This document shows positions 1 through 9,043 of a DNA stretch of 64,000 bases, one piece after another. The notes below the pieces were generated by a model. The model did no database searches, was not told the origin of the DNA, and saw only the letters and a program-made list of their open reading frames with translations. Numbering within the stretch: the stretch's first letter is position 1; every line of letters begins with the position of its first letter. Both the position numbers and the translations under genes were made by a program. The DNA is from Paracidovorax sp031843945 (GTDB taxonomy: Bacteria > Pseudomonadota > Gammaproteobacteria > Burkholderiales > Burkholderiaceae_C): NCBI RefSeq assembly GCF_031843945.1, contig NZ_JAVTJJ010000001.1, forward strand, positions 310,001 to 374,000, in the 5' to 3' direction.

Positions 1-27
1 TAAAGGGTGGTGAAATGGATAAGCTGT

Positions 28-984
28 ATGCCAAAAGAAAACAATCACCCCGAGAGCCAGTTCGGAACCTTCGCCAACCTGAAGCGGCTGGCCTACTTCG
101 CTGCGGTGGTGGAGACCGGCGGTTTCACCGCAGCAGCGGACCGACTGGGTATCACCAAGGCGGTGGTCAGCCAGCAGGTCGCCCGGCTGGAACAAGAATT
201 CCGCACCACGCTGCTGACCCGCACCACCCGCAAGGTCGTGCCGACCGAGGCCGGCCAAACCTTTTATCAACGCTGCGCCGTGATATTGCGCGAGGCCGGC
301 GAGGCGTTCGATGAGCTAGGCGAAGGCGCAGCGGAGCCCTCGGGTACCTTGCGGCTGACTGCGTCGTTCGACTACGGCATCAGCGCCGTGGTCTCCACCA
401 TCACCGAATTCACGCGCCGCTATCCGCAATGCAAGGTGGATGCGGTGTTCAGCGACCAGTCGCTCGACCTGATGTCGGGCCAGGCGGAGCTGGCCATCCG
501 CGTCGGCTGGCTCACCGACATCAACGTGCAGGCGCGGCAGATCGGCACTTTCCGGCAATGCCTGGTAGCGGCTCCATCGTGGCATGGCGAAGTGGCCCGG
601 CTGGCCAGCCCGCAAGACATCGGCGCCCTTCCCTTCGTCGCCAACAGCGCGCTGCGCGACCCGACGCACTGGAGCTTCTCGCACGACACGCTGGAGCCGC
701 AAAGCGTCACCGTGCATTCCGCGATGGCGCTGAACGCGACGCTTGCCGTATGCGAGGCAGTCCGCCAGGGCGCCGGACTGTCTGTGCTGCCCGACTTCGC
801 GGTGGCCGACGACTTGGCCGCTGGCCGGTTGATCCATGTGCTGCCCGGCTGGATGTTGCCCTCGGGAGGCATTCATGCCGTCTTTCCTGCAGCTCGCTTT
901 CGGCCGGCGAAGGTGCGCGCCTTCGTGAACCTGCTGATCGAGCGGGAAGCGTTGCGCGCTACAGCTGGTGCACCACCAGCTTGA
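28..984 (+). CDS. LysR family transcriptional regulator
   Basis: A 318-residue LysR-type regulator. The N-terminal winged helix-turn-helix (about residues 15-75) contains the typical run FTAAADRLGITKAVVSQQVA followed by LEQEF and a PTEAG segment. The rest is the two-lobed effector-binding domain, with PFVANSALRD-like and GAGLSVLPDF segments. I chose the ATG at 28 because the domain starts shortly after it; an in-frame GTG at 7 would add seven residues, and a stop at 1-3 closes the frame upstream. Its 3' end runs 26 bases into the 3' end of the convergent acyltransferase gene. The target and inducer cannot be read from the sequence. Confidence 0.9.
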   Translation: MPKENNHPESQFGTFANLKRLAYFAAVVETGGFTAAADRLGITKAVVSQQVARLEQEFRTTLLTRTTRKVVPTEAGQTFYQRCAVILREAGEAFDELGEGAAEPSGTLRLTASFDYGISAVVSTITEFTRRYPQCKVDAVFSDQSLDLMSGQAELAIRVGWLTDINVQARQIGTFRQCLVAAPSWHGEVARLASPQDIGALPFVANSALRDPTHWSFSHDTLEPQSVTVHSAMALNATLAVCEAVRQGAGLSVLPDFAVADDLAAGRLIHVLPGWMLPSGGIHAVFPAARFRPAKVRAFVNLLIEREALRATAGAPPA

Positions 985-3652
985 AGTCGCGGTCTTCCTC
1001 GAACGCCTTCACCTCGAAGCCCAGGCGCCGCATCAGCTTGAGCATGCTGGGGTTGTTGGCCAGCACCAGGCCGTTGATTTCCGCCAGGCCCCGGTCTCGC
1101 GCCACGTCCATGATGCTCAGCATCAAGCGTGACCCGAGCCCGCGGCCATTGAAGTCGTCGGCCACCACCAGCGCGAATTCGCAGCTGGACTGGTCTGGGT
1201 TGGTCACGTAGCGCGACACACCCACCACGCGCTCTTTCTCAACCACATCGCCCGTGTCGCCCACCGATCGCTCGCGATACACCGCCACCAGCGCCATCTC
1301 GCGGTCGTAGTCGATCAGCGTGAAGCGCGCCAGCATGCTCGCGGGCAACTCGGCCAGTTGCGAGATGAAGCGGAAGTACCGGCTCTCGGGCGACATGCCC
1401 TTGACCAGCGTCTGCAGCATCTGGGCGTCGTCCGGGCGGATCGGGCGCACCAGAAACTCGCCGCCGCCACGCATGGGCCAGATCTGCTCGTAGCGCGCCG
1501 GGTACGGCAGGATGGCCAGGTGGTGATAGCTGTCGGCCCGGCCGCTGGCGCCCAGCCCCGCACTCGCGATGACGATGCGCGCATCCACCGCCACGGCCCC
1601 CAGTTCGTCGGCGATCAACGGGTTGATGTCCATCTCGCGCAGTTGCGGCAGCGCGCACACCATTTCCGACACGCGCAGCAGCACCTGCTCCAGCGCCTCC
1701 CGGTCCACCGCGCTGGCACCGCGCCATTCGCCCAGCGTTTCCGCCACGCGGGATCGGTCGATCAGGCGGCGCGCCAGAAATTGGTTCAGCGGCGGCAGCT
1801 CCATCGCGCGGTCGTCGATCAGCTCGACCATGGTGCCGCCCGCGCCGAAGGTGATGACGGGGCCGAATGGGTCATCGGTCACCACGCCGATGCAGATCTC
1901 GCGGCCGCGCCGGGCGCGCGCCATGTTCTGCACCGTCACGCCGTTGATGCGCGCGCCGGGCTGCAGCCGGGCCACGCGCTGCACCATGTCGGTGTAGGCA
2001 TCGCGCGCGCCGGTGCCGCTGTGAATGTTCAGCGCCACGCCGCCCACGTCCGACTTGTGCGTCACGTCGGGCGAGTCGATCTTCAGCGCCACTGGAAAGC
2101 CCAGCTGCGTGGCGATCATCATGGCCTCGTGGCTGCTGCGCGCCAGGATGGTCTTGGTAACGGGAATATGAAACGCCGCCAACAGCGTCTTCGATTCCAT
2201 CTCGGTCAGCACGTTGCGGCGCTCGGCCAGCACGCTTTCGATCACCAGGCGCGCGCCTTCGATGTCGGGCTTGGCCAGTGCGGTGAGCGGCGGCGGCGTC
2301 TGCTGCAGCAACTGCTGGTTTTGGTAGAACGAAGCGATGTTGCCGAAGGCGCCCACCGCAGCCTCCGGCGTGCGAAAGCTGGGAATTTCGGCCTCGCGCA
2401 GCAGCTCGCGCGCGGGCACCACCGACTCGTCGCCCATCCAGCACGCCAGCAAAGGCTTGCCGATCAACGGCTTGGCCTCGGCCAGCACGGCCGCCACGGC
2501 GGCCGAATCGGCACCGACCTTGGGCGAGAAGATGGCGAGCACGCCATCCACCTGCCGGTCGCGTGCGGCGGCTTCGATGGCTGCGCGGTAGTGCTGTGGC
2601 CCAGCTTCTTCCGACACGTCGATCAGGTCTGCCAGCGAGGCCAGCGGCGGTAGCTGCGGCGCCAGCGTCGCGACTGATTCCGGCGACAGGCGTGCCAGAT
2701 CCAGGTGAATCTCGTTGACCCAGTCAGCCGCCAGCACACCCGGGCCGCCGCCATTCGTCACGATGGCCAGGCGCTTGCCCACCGGCCGGTAGCGCGAGGC
2801 CAGGCATTTGGCGGCCGAGAACAGCTCCACGAACGAGCGCACACGCACCGCGCCCGCGCGCCGCAGCGCCGCGTCGAACACGTCGTCGCTGCCCACGATG
2901 GCGCCGCTGTGCGTCTGCGCGGCCGCGTTGCCAGCGGGCTTGCGGCCGGCCTTCAGCACCACCACCGGCTTGGCATTGGCCGCCGAGCGCAGCGCGCTCA
3001 TGAACCGGCGCGCGCTGGAAATGCCTTCCATATAGACCACGATGCTTTGCGTGCGCCCGTCGTTGGCCAGAAAGTCGAGCACCTGGGCGATGTCCACATC
3101 GGTGTTTGGCCCCAGCGAAACCACGGTGGAAAAGCCCACCGCGTTCTTGCTCGCCCAGTCCAGGATCGACGCCGTCAGCGAGCCCGACTGGCAGACCAGC
3201 GCCAGCGAGCCTTCCCGCGCCAGCGGCCCGGCCGCGCTGGCATTCAGCTGCAGGTGCGGCCGCTGCAAGCCCAGCGAATTGGGGCCGAGCAAGTGCATGC
3301 CTTCGCGCCGCGCGATCTGCTTCAGGCGGGCGGCCTGCTCGCCGTCCAGCCCGTGCGAAAGCACCAGGGCCGCGCGGCAACCAATGCGCCCCGCTACTTC
3401 CAGCGCCGCCACGGTGTCGGACGGCGGCAGCGCGATGACGGCCAGATCGGCACGCGTCTGCGCCAGATCGGCCAGCGTGCCGCTGGTGTGGATGTCGAGA
3501 AACTGCAGCATGCCGGCAAAGCGCTGGGCACGCAGCGCCTGGTGCAGCGCGCGGGCGCAGGGCGTCAGCGTGTCAGGTGCGTCCGCCCGCCCGGCCAGCA
3601 CGGCGACGGAGGTGGGAGCGAACAGCGGAGTGAGGTAGTGTTTTTCGATCAT
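959..3652 (-). CDS. Pat-type bifunctional acyl-CoA synthetase-like/GNAT protein acetyltransferase
   Basis: 897 residues with the Pat/YfiQ architecture. An N-terminal CoA-binding Rossmann domain is followed by succinyl-CoA-ligase-like domains (THSGAIVGSDD, TNGGGPGVLAADW), an ATP-grasp subdomain (GFPVALKIDSPDVTHKSDVG, roughly residues 500-700) and a C-terminal GNAT domain with the acetyl-CoA loop GRGLGSRLM. Family members acetylate or propionylate lysines of acyl-CoA synthetases; the ligase half is usually catalytically silent and regulatory. The start was taken at MIEKHYLTPLFAP, because the longer frame adds 34 arginine-rich, non-conserved residues. No strong ribosome binding site is visible. 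A PrpE with the classical target motif lies at 16286-18187 in the same window. Substrate specificity is inferred. Confidence 0.88.
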   Translation of the reverse strand: MIEKHYLTPLFAPTSVAVLAGRADAPDTLTPCARALHQALRAQRFAGMLQFLDIHTSGTLADLAQTRADLAVIALPPSDTVAALEVAGRIGCRAALVLSHGLDGEQAARLKQIARREGMHLLGPNSLGLQRPHLQLNASAAGPLAREGSLALVCQSGSLTASILDWASKNAVGFSTVVSLGPNTDVDIAQVLDFLANDGRTQSIVVYMEGISSARRFMSALRSAANAKPVVVLKAGRKPAGNAAAQTHSGAIVGSDDVFDAALRRAGAVRVRSFVELFSAAKCLASRYRPVGKRLAIVTNGGGPGVLAADWVNEIHLDLARLSPESVATLAPQLPPLASLADLIDVSEEAGPQHYRAAIEAAARDRQVDGVLAIFSPKVGADSAAVAAVLAEAKPLIGKPLLACWMGDESVVPARELLREAEIPSFRTPEAAVGAFGNIASFYQNQQLLQQTPPPLTALAKPDIEGARLVIESVLAERRNVLTEMESKTLLAAFHIPVTKTILARSSHEAMMIATQLGFPVALKIDSPDVTHKSDVGGVALNIHSGTGARDAYTDMVQRVARLQPGARINGVTVQNMARARRGREICIGVVTDDPFGPVITFGAGGTMVELIDDRAMELPPLNQFLARRLIDRSRVAETLGEWRGASAVDREALEQVLLRVSEMVCALPQLREMDINPLIADELGAVAVDARIVIASAGLGASGRADSYHHLAILPYPARYEQIWPMRGGGEFLVRPIRPDDAQMLQTLVKGMSPESRYFRFISQLAELPASMLARFTLIDYDREMALVAVYRERSVGDTGDVVEKERVVGVSRYVTNPDQSSCEFALVVADDFNGRGLGSRLMLSIMDVARDRGLAEINGLVLANNPSMLKLMRRLGFEVKAFEEDRDFKLVVHQL

Positions 3653-3817
3653 GAACGAAGCGGCCTTTGTACGGCGACGGCGGATAAGGCGGCGCAGTGG
3701 GCAGCGCATCGGAACCGGGTGCAGATTCCAGCCGCCATTTTGCGGCAAGCCCACGCCCTCGCCTACGCGGGCGGCGCAGGGCTTTGCGCCAGATCCGGCC
3801 GCGCCGTCGGGTGGCGC

Positions 3818-5200
3818 TCAGTCGGCCGTGCCGATGTACTGGCGCAGCCGCTGCACCACCGCCATCGCCGTGGACAGCGCCGCGCCGCGGTGCGCTCGGG
3901 TGAAGGCCAGCGCCCTGGCCTGCGTTGCGGCCAGGCGCTCGGCGTCGTGCACCAAGCTTTCAGCGGTGGCGATGCCCTCCTGCAGGTCGGCCACCCGCAG
4001 GGCGGCGCCCGCATCGCAGGCCAGGCGCGCGGCCTCGGCAAAGTTGTAGGTGTGCGGGCCGGTGACGACCGGGCAACCGCAGGCCGCCGCCTCGATCAGG
4101 TTCTGCCCACCCAGCGGCGCGAAGCTGCCGCCCAGCAGCGCCGCGTGCGCCAGGCCGTAATAGAGCGACATCTCACCCAGCGAATCGCCCAGCCAGACAT
4201 CGGCCGCGCCGGGCGACGCGGCCCAGCTGCTGCGGCACGACACGGTCATGCCCGCGGCTTCGATCAGCTGGCGGACTTCTTCGAAGCGCTGCGGATGGCG
4301 TGGCACGACCAGCCACTGTACTGACCCAGGGCCATTTGCTATATTTTTTATAGCTACCTGCGCTTGACCATCAAGCGCTAGAGGCCGATTTGACCTCAAA
4401 GCCTCGATCCACATCGCCTCTTCGCCTTCGCGGCTGCTCGCCAGCAGCACCACTGGCCGCGGGCCGGCGTCGCGCCATGCCTGGCCCTGCGCCAGCTGCG
4501 CCGGGTCCGGAACCATGTCGAACTTGACGTTGCCGAACACGCCCTCGACCTGCGCACCCGCCGCGCGCAGGCGCTCGGCGTCGACTTCGGTCTGTGCCCA
4601 CACCGCCGTCAGTCCGGCATAGGCCGGGCGCGCCAGCCAGGCCAGGCGGCGTGCGCCGGCCAGAGACTTTTCGTTCAGGCGCGCATTGGCCAGCACCAGC
4701 GGAATGCGCCGCCGCTGGCAGCCCGCCACCAGGTTGGGCCAGATCTCCGTTTCCATCAGCACGCCGATGGCGGGCTGAAACTCATCCAGAAACCGGCCGA
4801 CTGCGCCCGGCGTGTCCCACGGCTGCCAGACCTGCACGTCGCCGGGGCGCAGCAGCTTGTGGCCTTCGGCCCGCCCGGTGGCGGTGCCGTGCGTCAGCAG
4901 CAGGCGCATGTGCGGCATCAGCGTGCGCAATTCGGCCAGCAAGATGGCGGCAGCGCGGGTTTCGCCCAGCGACACGGCATGCAGCCAGACCAGCGGCGTG
5001 CTGGAATCGTCCACCGAATCCACCAGCGTGCTGCCGGCGCCGGCGACACTGTCCAGCTCGGGCGCGTAATGGCCGAAGCGTTCTTCCACCGCTGCCAGAT
5101 AGCCTGGCTCGGTTTCACCACGGCGTCGCAGCTTGGCGCGCAGCATCGGCTGGGCGCAGACCATCAGCGCCGAATACAGCGCTCGCACGACGCGGCTCAC
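3818..5200 (-). CDS. waaA: 3-deoxy-D-manno-octulosonic acid (Kdo) transferase with in-frame repeat insertion
   Basis: A 460-residue Kdo transferase that adds Kdo to lipid IVA in inner-core LPS synthesis at the cytoplasmic membrane. Visible landmarks are an N-terminal membrane-proximal segment, the acceptor-side motif HAVSLGETRAA (about residues 74-84), LMETEIWPNL (about 148-157), and the donor-site region GGSFAPLGGQNLIEAAACGC. The protein is longer than the usual 420-430 residues. Residues 267-289, between SSREGEE and VPRHPQRF, are encoded by a copy of the dispersed palindromic repeat (4334-4400) that keeps the frame open. In E. coli WaaA the spacing between these two motifs is about 16 residues shorter. 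It lies 42 bases downstream of the phosphomannomutase gene on the same strand, probably co-transcribed. Confidence 0.92.
   Translation of the reverse strand: MSRVVRALYSALMVCAQPMLRAKLRRRGETEPGYLAAVEERFGHYAPELDSVAGAGSTLVDSVDDSSTPLVWLHAVSLGETRAAAILLAELRTLMPHMRLLLTHGTATGRAEGHKLLRPGDVQVWQPWDTPGAVGRFLDEFQPAIGVLMETEIWPNLVAGCQRRRIPLVLANARLNEKSLAGARRLAWLARPAYAGLTAVWAQTEVDAERLRAAGAQVEGVFGNVKFDMVPDPAQLAQGQAWRDAGPRPVVLLASSREGEEAMWIEALRSNRPLALDGQAQVAIKNIANGPGSVQWLVVPRHPQRFEEVRQLIEAAGMTVSCRSSWAASPGAADVWLGDSLGEMSLYYGLAHAALLGGSFAPLGGQNLIEAAACGCPVVTGPHTYNFAEAARLACDAGAALRVADLQEGIATAESLVHDAERLAATQARALAFTRAHRGAALSTAMAVVQRLRQYIGTAD
4334..4400. repeat. Dispersed palindromic repeat inside waaA
   Basis: This copy reads TTTGCTAT, AT-rich stretch, TAGCTACC, then the inverted pair GCGCTT / AAGCGC around a short loop, then TAGAGGCCGATTTGA. 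It matches the intergenic copies at 8398-8458 and (reversed) 30811-30870 nearly base for base, including the GAGGCCGATTT tail. It is wholly within the waaA reading frame and encodes residues 267-289 of that protein without a stop. Confidence 0.88.
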
Positions 5201-5242
5201 GGGGCGTTCAGTTCGTCAGTGTGGGAAGGGAGCGCGGCACGC

Positions 5243-6631
5243 TCAATGCGCCGCGCTGCCTACCTTGGCGCCAGGTTTGACGCGCTCCAGCAGCGCCAGC
5301 ATCTCGCCTTCGATGCGGTGCATGGCTTCGGGCGTGTGGCCTTCGAAGCGCAGCACCAGCACCGGCGTGGTGTTGCTGGCGCGGATCAGGCCGAAGCCGT
5401 CCGGCCAGTCCACGCGCAGCCCGTCGATGGTGTTGATTTGCGCCGGAGCGGAAAAGCTCTCGGCGGCCAGCGCCTGCAACTCGGCCGTCAGGCGGTGGGG
5501 TTCGCCCTCTTCGCAGCTGACGTTCAGCTCGGGCGTCGAATGGCTGGTCGGCAGGCCGTTCAGCACGGCACCGGGGTCGGATTCGCGGCTCAGAATTTCC
5601 AGCAGGCGGCAGCCGGCGTAGGTGCCGTCGTCAAAGCCGAACCAGCGTTCCTTGAAGAAGATGTGGCCGCTCATCTCGCCGCCCAGGGGCGAGTCGAGCT
5701 CCTTCATGCGTGCCTTGATCAGCGAGTGGCCGGTCTTGTACATGACGGGCTGCCCGCCTGCCTCGGCAATGGCCGGCGCCAGGCGCTGGGTGCACTTCAC
5801 GTCAAAGAGGATGTGGCCGCCGGGCACGCGCGAGAGCACGTCGCGGGCGAACAGCATCATCTGGCGGTCGGGGAAGATGTTCTGCCCATCCTTGGTGACG
5901 ATGCCCAGCCTGTCACCGTCGCCGTCGAAGGCCAGGCCCAGTTCAGCGTCGGTGGTCTGCAGCTTGGCGATCAAATCGCGCAGGTTCTCGGGCTTGCTCG
6001 GGTCGGGGTGGTGGTTGGGAAAGTCGCCGTCCACTTCAGAGAACAGCTCGATCACCTCGCAACCCAACGCGCGGAAGATGCCGGGAGCCGACGCACCGGC
6101 AATGCCGTTGCCGCTGTCCACCACGATCTTCATGGGGCGCGCCAGCTTCACGTCGGAGGTGATGCGTTCCGCATACGCGGGCAGCACGTCGGCCTGGCGC
6201 ACGCTGCCGCCCTCTTTCAGTTGCCAGCTCTCGTCTTCCATGGTGCGGCGCAGCGCCTGGATCTCTTCGCCGTAGATGGCTCGGCCGGCCAGCACCATCT
6301 TGAAGCCGTTGTAGTCCTTGGGGTTGTGGCTGCCGGTGACCTGGATGCCGCTGGCGCACAGCGTGTGGGCCGCGAAGTACAGCAGGGGCGTGGTGACAGC
6401 GCCGACGTCGATGACTTCGATGCCCACATCGACCAGGCCGGCGATCAGCGCGGCCGACAGGGCCGGGCCGGAGATGCGCCCGTCGCGGCCGACGGCCACC
6501 ACTGTCTGGCCTTCGGCGCGGGCGACGGTGCCGAACGCACGGCCCAGGCCGCGCGCGACGTCCTCATTCAAAGTGCTCGGCACGATGCCGCGAATGTCGT
6601 AGGCCTTGAAGATGGCGGGCGTCAATTGCAC
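5243..6631 (-). CDS. Phosphomannomutase/phosphoglucomutase
   Basis: A 462-residue alpha-D-phosphohexomutase (AlgC/ManB group) that interconverts hexose 6- and 1-phosphates for sugar-nucleotide and LPS or exopolysaccharide precursors. All four signature elements are present: the phosphoserine loop TGSHNPKDYNG, the Mg-binding loop DGDGDRLG, the sugar-specificity loop GGEMSGH, and the C-terminal phosphate-binding loop RASNTTP. The length is normal. The start codon fits AYDIRG following a short N-terminus. waaA lies 42 bases downstream on the same strand, which suggests a surface-polysaccharide operon. Whether mannose or glucose phosphate is the main substrate cannot be decided here. Confidence 0.92.
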   Translation of the reverse strand: MQLTPAIFKAYDIRGIVPSTLNEDVARGLGRAFGTVARAEGQTVVAVGRDGRISGPALSAALIAGLVDVGIEVIDVGAVTTPLLYFAAHTLCASGIQVTGSHNPKDYNGFKMVLAGRAIYGEEIQALRRTMEDESWQLKEGGSVRQADVLPAYAERITSDVKLARPMKIVVDSGNGIAGASAPGIFRALGCEVIELFSEVDGDFPNHHPDPSKPENLRDLIAKLQTTDAELGLAFDGDGDRLGIVTKDGQNIFPDRQMMLFARDVLSRVPGGHILFDVKCTQRLAPAIAEAGGQPVMYKTGHSLIKARMKELDSPLGGEMSGHIFFKERWFGFDDGTYAGCRLLEILSRESDPGAVLNGLPTSHSTPELNVSCEEGEPHRLTAELQALAAESFSAPAQINTIDGLRVDWPDGFGLIRASNTTPVLVLRFEGHTPEAMHRIEGEMLALLERVKPGAKVGSAAH

Positions 6632-6845
6632 AGGGGTTCCTTCACTGTTTCAGGGGAGTGAGCCGCTGCAGGGGGCCAGCGAGTGCCGGTGCCCGCGCAG
6701 TCCGAAGGCGCAGTTGGCGCGAATTGTAGGCGGGGGACCAGCCCGGGCGGGTCCATCGGCGCGTAGGCCGGCGCCGCAAATGCTGCGGCTCGAGGAGTAG
6801 TCAGGCATACGTCCGGAAACGGCCAGCGCCCGGCTGCGTGCCGCC

Positions 6846-6851
6846 TATGAT
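6846..6851 (+). promoter_or_regulatory. Candidate -10 element (leaderless) before alkA
   Basis: TATGAT ends 7 nt before the ATG at 6859, so transcription would begin at or next to the start codon. No consensus -35 and no Shine-Dalgarno sequence is seen. The same spacing recurs at 10001, 20399, 22206 and 50813. Confidence 0.4.
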
Positions 6852-6858
6852 TTGCCCC

Positions 6859-8412
6859 ATGCCCCGCCTGCTCTCTCGCCCTGCCGACCGACAAGAAGAC
6901 GCGCAAGCCGACGCCCGTTACCTGGCGCTGTCGGCCAAGGACGCGCGGTTCGACGGGCGCTTTTTTACCGGCGTCACCAGCACCGGCATCTACTGCCGGC
7001 CGGTCTGCGCCGTGCGCACGCCCCGGCGCGAAAACTGCCGCTTCTACGACCTGGCCGCCCAGGCCGAGGCGGCGGGCTTTCGCCCCTGCCTGCGCTGCCG
7101 GCCCGAACTGGCACCGCGCAACCTGGCCTGGTCCACGCAAGACGCGCCGGACATCCTGGTGCGCGAAGCCCTGCGCCTGCTCGACGGCGAAGGTGCTCTG
7201 GGCATGGCGGAGACCGGCGGCCTGGTCGCGCTGGCTGCGCGCCTGGGTGTGAGCGACCGCCATCTGCGACGCGTGTTCGAGGCCGCGCTGGGCGTGTCGC
7301 CCCTTCAATATGTACAGACCCGCCGGCTGCTGACGGCCAAGCAGCTGTTGACCGACACCGATCTGCCCGTCACCCAGGTGGCGCTGGCCAGCGGCTTTGG
7401 CAGCGTGCGGCGGTTCAACGCCGCCTTCTCCGGTCACTACGGGCTGAACCCCACACAACTGCGGCAACGCGGGCCGGCGCGATCGGGCGGCGGCGCCACC
7501 GTGCGCCTGCCTTGGAGGCCGCCGCTGGACGTGCCCGCGCTGCTGGGCTTTTTCGCGCAGCGGCAGATTCACGCGGTGGAACATGTCGTCGCCACGGACG
7601 CCCTGTTGGCATTGCGCCGCACCGTGCGCTGGCAGACCGGCGCTGGCGCAACGTTGGCAGGCTGGCTGGACGTGCGCTTCGACCCGGTGCGCCCGCTGGC
7701 CTGGCTGCAGGTCAGCGACAGCCTGCACCCGGTGCTGCCGCAGGTGATTGCCCGCGTGCGCGGCATGTTCGATCTGGACGCAGATCCGCAGGCCATTCAT
7801 GCGGTGCTGGGTGCAGCCTTTCCCGACGGTGCCGGCCTGCGCGTGCCGGGTGTGTTCGACGGCTTCGAGCTGGCGGTGCGCGCGGTGCTGGGCCAGCAGA
7901 TTACCGTGGCCGCAGCCCGCACCCTGGCGCAGCGGCTGGTGGAGCGCTTCGGCGAGACGCTGGCGACGCCCTGGCCCGAACTGTCGCGGCTCTTCCCCGC
8001 GCCCGCCGTGCTGGCCGCCGCCGAGGGCGACGCGCTGGGCGCGCTCGGCATCGTGCGCCAGCGCCAGGCCGCCATCGTGGCGCTGGCGCGTGCGGTCGAC
8101 GGAGGCCAGCTGGCGCTGCATGCGGGCGCTGACGTGGCCGCCACCACCGCGGCCCTGTGCGCGCTGCCCGGCATTGGCGACTGGACAGCGCAGTACATCG
8201 CCATGCGCGCGCTGCGCTGGCCCGACGCCTTTCCGGCCGGCGACGTAGCCTTGCATTCCGCGTTGGGCCTTCGCGACGAGCCGCGGCCGGCGCAGGCCGC
8301 CACCGCAATGGCCGAAGCCTGGCGGCCCTGGCGCAGCTACGCCGTCATACGGGCCTGGAGCGCGGGGCCGCGAGCACCGGCCAAATTAGGTGATTCACTA
8401 TCAAAAACATAG
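6859..8412 (+). CDS. alkA: Ada-like regulator fused to DNA-3-methyladenine glycosylase II (AlkA)
   Basis: 517 residues in three parts. First is an Ada-type zinc/methyl-acceptor domain (about residues 15-85) with the four cysteines in YCRPVC and RPCLRCRPE. Next is an AraC-type helix-turn-helix pair (about 95-195; SDRHLRRVFEAALGVSP). Last is an AlkA glycosylase half (about 210-505) with the helix-hairpin-helix ALPGIGDWTAQYIAMRAL and the catalytic aspartate in FPAGDVALH. It removes alkylated bases and may sense methyl-phosphotriesters to activate repair genes; ogt follows directly. The final residues and the TAG stop (8410-8412) come from a dispersed repeat copy, so the native C-terminus has been replaced after WRPWRSYAVIRAWSA. 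In-frame GTG 6838 and ATG 6847 are alternative starts. Confidence 0.9.
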   Translation: MPRLLSRPADRQEDAQADARYLALSAKDARFDGRFFTGVTSTGIYCRPVCAVRTPRRENCRFYDLAAQAEAAGFRPCLRCRPELAPRNLAWSTQDAPDILVREALRLLDGEGALGMAETGGLVALAARLGVSDRHLRRVFEAALGVSPLQYVQTRRLLTAKQLLTDTDLPVTQVALASGFGSVRRFNAAFSGHYGLNPTQLRQRGPARSGGGATVRLPWRPPLDVPALLGFFAQRQIHAVEHVVATDALLALRRTVRWQTGAGATLAGWLDVRFDPVRPLAWLQVSDSLHPVLPQVIARVRGMFDLDADPQAIHAVLGAAFPDGAGLRVPGVFDGFELAVRAVLGQQITVAAARTLAQRLVERFGETLATPWPELSRLFPAPAVLAAAEGDALGALGIVRQRQAAIVALARAVDGGQLALHAGADVAATTAALCALPGIGDWTAQYIAMRALRWPDAFPAGDVALHSALGLRDEPRPAQAATAMAEAWRPWRSYAVIRAWSAGPRAPAKLGDSLSKT

Positions 8413-8458
8413 CTACCAGCGCTTATCCATCAAGCGCCAGAGGCCGATTTCATTCAAA
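8398..8458. repeat. Dispersed palindromic repeat between alkA and ogt
   Basis: CTATCAAAAACATAGCTACC, then the AGCGCTT / AAGCGC inverted pair, then CAGAGGCCGATTT. It is the closest relative of the waaA-internal copy. It begins inside the alkA reading frame and provides that gene's stop codon, and it ends 9 bases before the ogt ATG. Confidence 0.88.
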
Positions 8459-8467
8459 AAACACACC

Positions 8468-9043
8468 ATGATCTTCCACCCTGACACCGTACAAAGCCGC
8501 ATCGCCACCGCCCTGGGTGACGTGCGCCTGGCCGCATCGCCGCGGGGCCTGGCGGGCCTGTGGTTCGACGGCCAGCGCCACCTGCCCGTGCAGCCGCTGG
8601 ACGGGCCCGCCGCCTGGGCCCAGGCGCCCGACCACCCCGTGCTGCGCGAAGCCGCCCGGCAGCTGACCGACTACCTGGCCGGCCGGCGCAGCGGGTTCGA
8701 TCTGCCGCTGGACCTGGCCTCGGGCACGCCGTTTCAGCAGTCCGTCTGGCAGGCGCTGTGCGGCATCGACCATGGGTTGACCGTCAGCTACGCCGCGCTC
8801 AGCCGCCAGGTGGGCCGGCCGCTGGCGGTGCGTGCGGTGGGCGCAGCCGTGGGCCGCAACCCGATCAGCGTGATCGTGCCCTGCCACCGGGTGCTGGGTT
8901 CGGGCGGCGCGCTGACGGGGTATGCCGGCGGACTCGATCGCAAGGCGGCGCTGCTGCGACTGGAAGGAGCGCTGGCGGCGCACGCCGGCGCGGCGGATGA
9001 CCTGCCGCTGTTCAGCAACGCGACGGCCGGAGCCGCCGCATGA
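8468..9043 (+). CDS. ogt: Methylated-DNA--[protein]-cysteine S-methyltransferase
   Basis: A 191-residue suicide O6-alkylguanine transferase. The active-site motif IVPCHRVLGSGG with the acceptor cysteine lies near residue 138, preceded by the recognition-helix region VGRPLAVRAVGAAVGRNP. The FQQSVWQAL segment opens the C-terminal domain, and the N-terminal RNase H-like domain is present and of normal size. ATG 8468 was chosen because the longer frame only adds residues encoded by the repeat. The TGA overlaps the ATG of the next gene (ATGA). With alkA this forms an alkylation-damage repair unit. Confidence 0.93.
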   Translation: MIFHPDTVQSRIATALGDVRLAASPRGLAGLWFDGQRHLPVQPLDGPAAWAQAPDHPVLREAARQLTDYLAGRRSGFDLPLDLASGTPFQQSVWQALCGIDHGLTVSYAALSRQVGRPLAVRAVGAAVGRNPISVIVPCHRVLGSGGALTGYAGGLDRKAALLRLEGALAAHAGAADDLPLFSNATAGAAA

